From assembly GCF_963678975.1 (NCBI RefSeq), contig NC_089276.1, forward strand, positions 18,419,272-18,483,271: a stretch of 64,000 nucleotides of DNA, in the 5' to 3' direction. A program made the translations under genes and the position numbers. The notes below the pieces were generated by a model. That model did not search any database and was not told the origin of the DNA. It saw only the letters and a program-made list of their open reading frames with translations. Of the stretch, positions 56,893 through 64,000 are shown in pieces (the stretch's first letter is position 1; each line of letters begins with the position of its first letter). The stretch is from Dysidea avara (taxonomy: Eukaryota > Porifera > Demospongiae > Dictyoceratida > Dysideidae).

Positions 56893-57729
56893 ATGGAGCG
56901 TTTTCGTAGCATTTTTAGGTACCAGATTTGGTCCCAGTTGGCAGCGCGACTTAGAGCTACAAACGAAGAATTAATAGGATTAAATCAGGTATTGGCAGCC
57001 CAGGAAAAAGCTGAGACAGAGAGAAAACGATTGGAGGCACTTCACGAAGTTATTGTACAAACGAAGGGCGAGATTAAAAAGGTAGAAAAAGAATGGGAGT
57101 TGTTTCAGAATCAACGTGTTAGTTACTATCAGACTGACGACAAGATAAAAAATCCCCTCGTTTTACAGCAACTAAATCAAAAGGAATTCGAACTGACTGT
57201 TAAAAGACAAGAGCTACAAGAACTGTTAGAAACTAATGAACAAAATGAAAGAAGTTCTTTTAAACAGCTTTCAGAAACAATGTGGGATGCCCACAAGAAA
57301 GAAATAGCTCAACATGAAAGAGTAAAAGTGTATAACAGTTTTGCTGTTACTGCTAGAGGGCTTGTTGGTTTAATAGGAGCTGTGTTTGGGTTCTTTGGGT
57401 CAGCTTGGATCATGCGCAGAAAGGTTACAAGACTTGAAACAGAGGTTATCAACTTGAAATCACTGACAGAATCTCAGATTACAGCTTATTCATCTGTTAC
57501 TGAACAATTCTCAGAATTACAAAAGTCAGTGGAACAATGTGGAGACAAGTTGAATGATTTTCATGGAGTTTTGGTCAACAGACAATCGCCTTCTGATGAG
57601 GAACATGAGCTAATTCCCATTGAAGGCAGTGGACATCTTCCTAGGCAACAATTGGATCATTATGTGATGGTTGCACTAGCAGCTAAAGTGTTACTACTGA
57701 TAGGCATATCTTTGTTAAGAACAAGCTAG
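56893..57729 (+). CDS. CCDC51: CCDC51/MITOK-like coiled-coil membrane protein
   Basis: CCDC51 (MITOK) is the pore subunit of the mitochondrial ATP-sensitive K+ channel in the inner membrane (family knowledge). Single exon, 278 aa. An N-terminal basic segment (MERFRSIFRY) could target mitochondria; a coiled coil spans about 20-147; a first membrane segment is at about 157-174 (GLVGLIGAVFGFFGSAWIM) with MRRK after it; a second coil is at about 180-225; and a second membrane segment ends the protein (about 258-275, VALAAKVLLLIGISLL). The order coil, HKKEIAQHERVK, TM1, coil, TM2 at the C-terminus matches CCDC51 (human 411 aa), but the middle is shorter and identity is modest. The start is the first ATG. 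The only intronless gene in the window; a retrocopy origin cannot be excluded. Divergent from INPP4. Confidence 0.72.
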   Translation: MERFRSIFRYQIWSQLAARLRATNEELIGLNQVLAAQEKAETERKRLEALHEVIVQTKGEIKKVEKEWELFQNQRVSYYQTDDKIKNPLVLQQLNQKEFELTVKRQELQELLETNEQNERSSFKQLSETMWDAHKKEIAQHERVKVYNSFAVTARGLVGLIGAVFGFFGSAWIMRRKVTRLETEVINLKSLTESQITAYSSVTEQFSELQKSVEQCGDKLNDFHGVLVNRQSPSDEEHELIPIEGSGHLPRQQLDHYVMVALAAKVLLLIGISLLRTS

Positions 57730-58848
57730 TCACTATAACACATAAGAGTAGAATCTCAATTGATGTGATGTACATGTGTATAGATGGGTTGTACATTAGT
57801 GATGTGTATATAAAACAGCGTTAAAACCCCAGCCATGACCCTAAAACTGAGGCATGTGCCACGAGTTTTTTGTGAAGGGGAAAGTGCTGCCAGACTAGCA
57901 ATTGTGTACATGGACAGTGAAAAGATGGAGAGAGTGAGAAGAGCAGGAAGGGTCAAATTATAGTTCAAGGGTATAACAGCTAAACATCAAATACTCTAAT
58001 AGAACAGTAAACTACTATAAGAGAACATTCATCATTAATTTTTTAAACTAGACTCCTTTAACAAACTTAAACCATACTGCAGCATTTATGCCATACCCTA
58101 GTTACTACGCACTGCTAAAAAAATAATGATATTACTTTAATAGTTCAAGTGGCTCACAATGCGAGATTCAGTCAAAGCTATTACCAAATTATATATCAAA
58201 AACTAAGTTAACGAAAAAAGTTCCTGTGAGAGCATGCTCCCAGACCTCTCTAAATAAAGCATGTTGAGTGTGCTTCACATGCTGTACTACTGGTTGTATC
58301 AAACAGTTGCCACTTTTCTTAGTCCTCACTATAACTGATCATGAGCACCCCCCTTTGGACATCCTAGATCCACCCCTGCTAAGGAAGTGGATGGGATGGC
58401 TAGCCATCCGGGCCACCTTGCTGTGTCATGGGACTACACAGGTATTACTGAAAACTAGCCACCCACCATGTACGCTGGGTCATGCAGTTACATAGCTACT
58501 TGTATTACAGTGGATACTTATGTGTTTGTGGTATATACTGAAAAGATGATGAACTCAATCATATTAAAAGCATCCTTTTAGTGTTCATCACACAAAAAAA
58601 TCTCAGTGTTTCAACATGTAAGATTTCAGTAAAAATGTTTCCATTTCTAATCTCAGGAAGTCAAATATTTTTCTCTGGGGGAGCATGCCCCAGAAGACGT
58701 GTTTTACATGCTACAGTGTCCTCAGACAGTTAGCGGTTGCCTAGACTGCGGCCATGGATCAAGTCACTGCATGCATTGTTTGATTATAACAGTCTCAGTA
58801 AACTGTTATTGATGACACATATGAGCAATAACACTCCTAACTCAAACC

Positions 58849-58940
58849 TACTCTAATAGAGCAGTCAGGTATATACTCTAATAGAGCAGTCAGGTATATA
58901 CTCTAATAGAGCAGTCAGGTATACTCTAATAGAACATGCA
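58849..58940. repeat. Tandem array of the 19-bp dyad motif, 4 units
   Basis: TACTCTAATAGAGCAGTCA repeated with a spacing of 23-25 bp, the last unit degenerate. Other single copies and pairs lie across the window (see findings). Confidence 0.92.
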
Positions 58941-59696
58941 TGTAAATATATCCATGTCCATATGAAGTTTTTCAGACATTCTAACATTAAATGCAAAACT
59001 TAGCATGACCTTATACTGCTATAGCTTTGGTGTGCAGTGTTTAAAGATATAGAGCTCCAGTAATTTATCACTTGTGTTATGCAAAATGAATTCATGCTAT
59101 GCATATTTGTATAGTTATATTGTTTTGATTGTAAGTCATTCCATTTGTATCAGTGGATTCATGGCTCTTATACCACAGTGAGATAACTACAGTATCACTT
59201 ACAGATTACTATGTGTCTCTATATGTTATGCTGTCTGTTTCCACTAGGTGGCTTTATCTAGTACTACGGGGCACTTATATGCATCACAATTAATGTACTT
59301 TTTGCATAAAATATAGCAATTTGCTGAGTTATGATTCATTAAAATATTGAAAGTCTCTCAGTGGCTGGGGCTGCGCCCCCAGACCCCTGCTTCTGGTAAC
59401 TCAATGCTGGTGCTGGAACCCCCCTTCAAAAAATCCTGGCTACGCCCCTGCCTTAGGTAACTTTATTCATCCGCAAAAGTGGTTATCTGGTTTAAAATGG
59501 TATCACTACAACGAAACCCACAATCATTTCTTTTTTTGTACCCACAATTTAAACCCACAATCGATTTTTGCAAACCTCTGTATAAAAGTAATGTGGTGAA
59601 TGTAGGTTTGTCTTCCTTCACCTATTAGGTGAGCATCCCAGGGTGGTATATATTACTTATACCATGGCTACTCAGGATTTGTCTGATATATAATAT

Positions 59697-60251
59697 TAAG
59701 GCTCAAACGATTAGTCGAATATTCGGATTAATATTCATTTGCTTTGTAGCCGAATAGTAAAATTAACAAACGATTATTCGCACGTGATCATTTATATGGT
59801 GACACGTGATTAACTGTCAGTAATTAACCATAGAATTAACGAAGCTGAAGTGATGTTAATGAAAGTAACAGAAAGGAAAGGACTACGGTTATAAAGCGAA
59901 GAGTAGTAATAGAATTAGGCAGCCACTAATTGGTGAAGGTACTAATTCCACGGTGAATCGCAAAACTTCGTACGGATTTGTGGCTTACTCCAGGTGCTTC
60001 TACTTTGTTACAATCACTTTCTATCACAGTATCGCTGTGATAATCCTTTCAGAAAGGAAATTATGGCATCTCTTTCTTAGTAAAGTTATTCATATGAAGC
60101 CACAAAGCTGTTTGTGGTTATTTGTAGGCTTCTTGGTAGTGGCCACCTTAATTACTGAATTGCAATGAAACCTTACACCGATTATTCGACTAATTTCGTT
60201 AGAGCTGAGCGAATATTCGAATACAGTAAACCACTATTCGTTTGAGCCTTA
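59697..60251. mobile_element. hAT-like MITE, about 555 bp
   Basis: Ends TAAGGCTCAAACGA and TCGTTTGAGCCTTA are inverse apart from one extra base near the right end; internal ATTAGTCGAATATTCG and CGAATATTCGAATAC pair. The target duplication cannot be fixed because the flanks are AT repeats. Confidence 0.75.
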
Positions 60252-61263
60252 ATATATATGCCCGTACCCTTGGGCCTGCGGCCCTCGGGCTTGGGAATAT
60301 ATATCAGGCAAATCCCTCGTGGCCATGGTATAACTATCAAATATACATTAACTTTATTTATCCATGGCCATGTATTACTATGTCAAATGTAGTGTACCAC
60401 ATCAAGAAGTTGGGAAGCCTGGTTACATGAGACATTTTTTGGCTTTCTTTAAGTGAAATTTGCTACACTTCAGAAGTGATTGCTGATTCAATACTGAACT
60501 GGATTTTTCAACTTGTACATGTTTTGCCTACTCATCAACTTTTGTGATCTGCATTATACGTATATGTGTATATATGTGTTTGCGAAAATGATATAGCTAC
60601 CTAAAGCTGTGCCACTTTTAGTAAAATGGATATAAGGTCATGCAAAGTTAATTATATGTTTTCTGGTCCTACCAGATTATAACTTCAATAATGCCAGTAA
60701 GTTTAGCACAGTGGTGTAGGGAAAGCAGCGGCCATGAAGAAATTCCATTCCACATGCTCATGCATGAAGAATTTACAGTTGAACCTCTTTAATCTAACAC
60801 CTGCATAATTCAGAATCCTCTCTAATCTGACCAAAATGTCATTTACCAACATTTTTGTATAGAAAACAACCTCTGTAATCTGACACTTCTGTACTCCATA
60901 ATTGGACACAAAATTTGATTACCTAGACTTGGAAATACATTGTTTTCGAACTTTGTAATCGACGGAGAATAATAGTGACATTAAAAACAATCGCAGAAAA
61001 TAATTTTTAAGCAACCAAAGTATTTAATTGGTTGACAACAATAGAAGGAAAGCTGTAATACTTGCAAATTCTAAAATTAATTCATGTTAAGAAGATTGTG
61101 TGATCCATTTTACCTGTAATTTACTGCATAATCTGACATAATTCTAGATATTGTACAATGTCAGATTACAAAGGTGACTTGATAATCCAACAACCTCAGC
61201 AAAATTTATGGCTCCCATTGAGCTTCAAATTAGTGAGGTTTGACTGTATTGGACATTTTAAAA

Positions 61264-61632
61264 ATTTCATTTATTAAGGCTTTACAGCACAAGTGCTGAA
61301 GGTCTGTAAGACTCCTGGTCCCTCAGCCTGTTTAAAGATGTAACAGGAAAGGTGGATAAAGGAGAAAAAATCCATGACTGGATTAGCTTGAACCTGCAGC
61401 CATCTGATTAATGCTTGAACACTTACAAGAGTCTTCCAGCTGCAGGTGGTCAGGATGTCTTCTCCCTGTTAATTTCAAGTATTGGTATCCATAGGAACCT
61501 TAGAGAGTGACCTTAGTATCTCAAAGTACCCAAGTGGAACCACGTCACGTGGATATTATTTTGTTTATTAAGACTTTACAGCACAAGGTCTTTATAGGAC
61601 TCCTGGTCCTACGTAAACAGCCTGTTTAAAGT
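61264..61632. repeat. Two copies of the TTTATTAAGGCTTTACAGC repeat
   Basis: 61264-61350 closely matches 21103-21183; 61560-61632 is a shortened copy (AAGACTTTACAGCACAAGG, CTCCTGGTCCTACG, CAGCCTGTTTAAAG). The sequence between them has no clear counterpart. Confidence 0.7.
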
Positions 61633-62771
61633 ATCTCCCTTGCATGCAGTCTTAAACTGTGAGTCTTAGTGACAGCTAGCTATAATTTATACAAAAGATG
61701 TGAAATTTGCATTTGCAGCTAATATCACTATGGAAATACTGAATTTTTTTTGCAAATAGAATGCATCAGTGACTGTTCTGTTAGAGTATTTGATAATCTG
61801 GAGGATGATAGCTTAGTTTCAATAGTCTTTCACTGACCTCAGCCAGAAAATTCAGTGTAGAGGATTTTTAAACAGTATAACATATTGAGTTTAATTTAAG
61901 AGCATCAAAATAAAGCACGAACTATTAAAGTTGCAGAGACAATGCTTTAAGGGCTTTTAGCTTGCCTGCCAGCCCAGATGTTCGAGACTGTTATTTCTGA
62001 GTTATATTATTTTACATAAAAAAGGAATTGGAAGTAGCAGTCTTGTGCCCAGCTCCTGAGTCACAGCATATGGGCAGCTGGTGATGAGACTATGTAAGAT
62101 AAATTATATCTTGCCAATGGTTGGGTCATCAGGCACTGAACAGATCCAGAAATATCAAAGGGGGTGCTGGTCCATATTGATCTTTTTAACAAGTTTTGAA
62201 GAGTCCTAAGGCTCATGTTACCTCTATAAATCCTTCCTTGAGAGATGAATGCAAGCTTTATCAATTGTTGTGCTGTGCCATTACACTATATCACTCACTC
62301 ATTTTATCCTGCCACACTAAATGGTGTGTTAGGATCCTGCTTGCAGAAGTCAAAATTTTACAGGGGGGTTCCTGAACCCCCCCGGAACCCCCCTCCCTAC
62401 GCCCCTGCTAAGGTGCTAAAATAAACACTTAGACATATAGGTTGTGAATGTTTGAGGCATCTTTTCGTGCAGTTGAAATGTATTCTGTAAAAAAATAATC
62501 CCCACATTGCAAAAATGATTATTTAGTGATGCTTAGTAACTGAACTATGCAATGCTGACTCACTCATTTCTTTTTACTTCACAACAATGCCCCTAACTAA
62601 ATCAACATGTTTAATTCAAACCCTCTATGCAAAACTTTAAGCAGCTCTAATTCAAACCCACAATGCAAACTTTAAGTATCTCTATATAAATAATCAAAGG
62701 GAACTGATGCTTTGTAGCTGCCTCAGCATCAAAGGCAGTTGTTGTCAGGGCTATATCATGATATTGCCCTA

Positions 62772-62805
62772 ACCACAGGGCGATATCTAGATATCGCCCT
62801 GTGGT
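62772..62805. repeat. Perfect 34-bp palindrome
   Basis: ACCACAGGGCGATATCT followed directly by its exact complement; it extends to 62767-62810 with one mismatched pair and then weakly to ATATCATGATATT / AAATATGTGATATA. Probably the centre of a small foldback element. Confidence 0.93.
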
Positions 62806-63405
62806 CAGGGAAATATGTGATATATAACCCTGTGGTTTCCTTTGATCTGAGGTGTCAAAGTGGTATATATGAAGTTAGTGCATCTTTATAAGCAAAGAGT
62901 GTTTACAAGACATGAAAACATTTCAACATAGAAATATTGTATGGTAATTGCACAATTAGTTCAGCAAAAAAATGACCCGCAGCTAGGAACCAGAAATATA
63001 TAATTGTAAAGTAGCTGAGAACTGGGACTGTAATAAGTAACTGGTGATGATGCGTGATGATGCAACCCTGATGTAATTGAAACCTTATAGAAACAATAAA
63101 CAATTACTAGTATAAAAAACACTGATTTTGTAAATTTATTGCTGCTGCATATTGATGTGCTGATTCTTTTAATGCTGGATAAATGAAGTGCTGATTCACA
63201 GTGGAGGTCCTACCGAGATCTTGCAGGCTTACTTTGTGTAGTAATTGGCAAGAAACTGAACTCTTGGCTTTAGCAAGAAGGACAGGGAGGAAAAGGTCAA
63301 CAAGACAGGTACTGCTGGTATAACATACAGCTTACTGTGAAGAGACAACTCCCATGAACTTTTGGCTTTTTGGCTTTCAGTGTAGGAGAATTTCTTTTAG
63401 TGAGA

Positions 63406-64000
63406 ATGGACAATACAGTTGGAACAGTGAAAGGGACAGCCTACCCTTTAAGCTCGAAAAGGCTAAAACTCCAGCACATTCAGCACTTGGCAAGAGCCCT
63501 TGACTTGCCAGCAGCAGCCCCAAGAAGTGACCTTGAAGTAATGATTACTGGAAGGATAGCAGAAACCCGTGGTGAAGAAGCACAAGTTCAAGTCATTATT
63601 TCCCTGACTGAGGAAGGAGAACTAGTTTCACTGAGAGACATGGAGGGTACATTTTTGATTGCTCCACCACTGCCAGCCTTGCCTAGTAGAGGATCTAGCA
63701 GAGTATCCAGAAGGGCATCTAGTATGGCTTCCAGTATGGTGTCTACTTCTAGCGAGGAGCTTGAAGATTTGGACATAGCAAAGGACTTGGAGAGTCTAGC
63801 AATTGAGGTAACCCAATTACGTAATCTTCTTCAAGTGAGAGAGGAAGAGAGTGGAGCTTTAAGTGCCAAACTCGAGTTAATGAGAGGTGAAATAGATGAT
63901 CTGAAGGCTGAGCTCAGTATCGCCCAGGATAGGATCCTGGAACTCTGGCAGGAAAACTGTGAGCAACTAATACAGTACGATAATGCTATGTCCGAGAAAG
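63406..64000 (+). CDS. 5' part of an unnamed protein: SAP-like segment, Ser-rich linker, coiled coil (runs off window)
   Basis: One open frame of 198 codons from ATG 63406 to the window end without a stop. Residues about 14-55 (KRLKLQHIQHLARALDL, then SDLEVMITGRI) have the helix-turn-helix spacing of a SAP-type segment. 56-90 is a short acidic/hydrophobic block (LVSLRDMEGTFLIAPPLP); 95-125 is Ser/Arg-rich (SRRASSMASSMVSTSSEE); 126-198 is a heptad-like coiled coil. Similar SAP-plus-coil N-termini occur in multi-copy ORFs of probable retroelement origin in sponges and cnidarians (from memory, not checked), so this may be a mobile-element ORF rather than a host gene. Codon use is smooth and frame intact, so it is not obviously decayed. 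A 5' untranslated exon ending at 63308 is possible. Confidence 0.6.
   Translation, partial: MDNTVGTVKGTAYPLSSKRLKLQHIQHLARALDLPAAAPRSDLEVMITGRIAETRGEEAQVQVIISLTEEGELVSLRDMEGTFLIAPPLPALPSRGSSRVSRRASSMASSMVSTSSEELEDLDIAKDLESLAIEVTQLRNLLQVREEESGALSAKLELMRGEIDDLKAELSIAQDRILELWQENCEQLIQYDNAMSEK

Larger units (their letters stand above)
57730..63405. other. 5.7 kb intergenic region, repeats only
   Basis: No exon-like or conserved coding segment was recognised on either strand. It holds five copies of the 19-bp dyad motif before 58950 and one at 61771, a hAT MITE (59697-60251), hAT-like end relics (58350, 59440, 62385), two TTTATTAAGGCTTTACAGC repeats (61264, 61560) and a palindrome (62772-62805). 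The CCDC51-like 3' UTR may reach AATAAA near 58252. A possible 5' leader exon for the final ORF may end at 63308 (GACAG/GTACTG), with acceptor at 63380. Confidence 0.6.

Noticed and set aside
59953..60168. 71-codon frame with a hydrophobic end
   Set aside because: Lies wholly inside the hAT-like MITE 59697-60251; no transposase similarity seen.

Overview
The window is nuclear DNA of an animal. It is AT-rich and intron-rich: more than 80 short exons, all with GT-AG introns, many introns only 50-150 bp. It has long CA/TG microsatellites and many foldback and hAT-type MITE insertions. The gene set (an Erbin/Densin-type LAP protein, RIMOC1, INPP4, a MITOK-like protein, MTR4) is metazoan. The compact spacing and lack of vertebrate-style introns suggest an early-branching invertebrate, with a demosponge as best guess (inference). 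All gene models were built by hand from splice sites, reading phase and remembered family sequences; no search was run.

Layout. (1) 107-20073 (+): the 3' two thirds of MTREX/MTR4, the exosome helicase, in 17 visible exons. An 8.9 kb intron holds a tandem segmental duplication with nested foldback elements; a later intron holds two tRNA-Ser(GCT) copies in opposite orientation. (2) 20309-33045 (-): complete 21-exon LAP gene (16-17 LRRs, disordered linker, one C-terminal PDZ), convergent with MTREX. (3) 33216-38919 (-): complete 8-exon RIMOC1. (4) 39032-40693 (+): 5-exon Ras-family GTPase ending in a CaaX box, divergent from RIMOC1 across 112 bp with a perfect NRF1-type palindrome. (5) 40873-56655 (-): complete 33-exon INPP4-type phosphatase whose N-terminus is a Sesquipedalian (PHETA)-like PH domain; a tRNA-Val lies in one intron. 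(6) 56893-57729 (+): single-exon CCDC51/MITOK-like gene, divergent from INPP4. (7) 57730-63405: no gene seen, repeats and MITEs. (8) 63406-64000 (+): start of an ORF with a SAP-like segment and a coiled coil that runs off the window, possibly from a mobile element.

Functional themes: RIMOC1 (Rab7/Mon1-Ccz1), the PH-INPP4 protein (PI(3,4)P2 turnover, endosomal PH) and a prenylated GTPase cluster around endomembrane signalling, but shared function is inference from proximity. The most unusual item is the PHETA-INPP4 fusion. The second is an 18-copy, 19-bp dyad motif scattered across introns and intergenic DNA.
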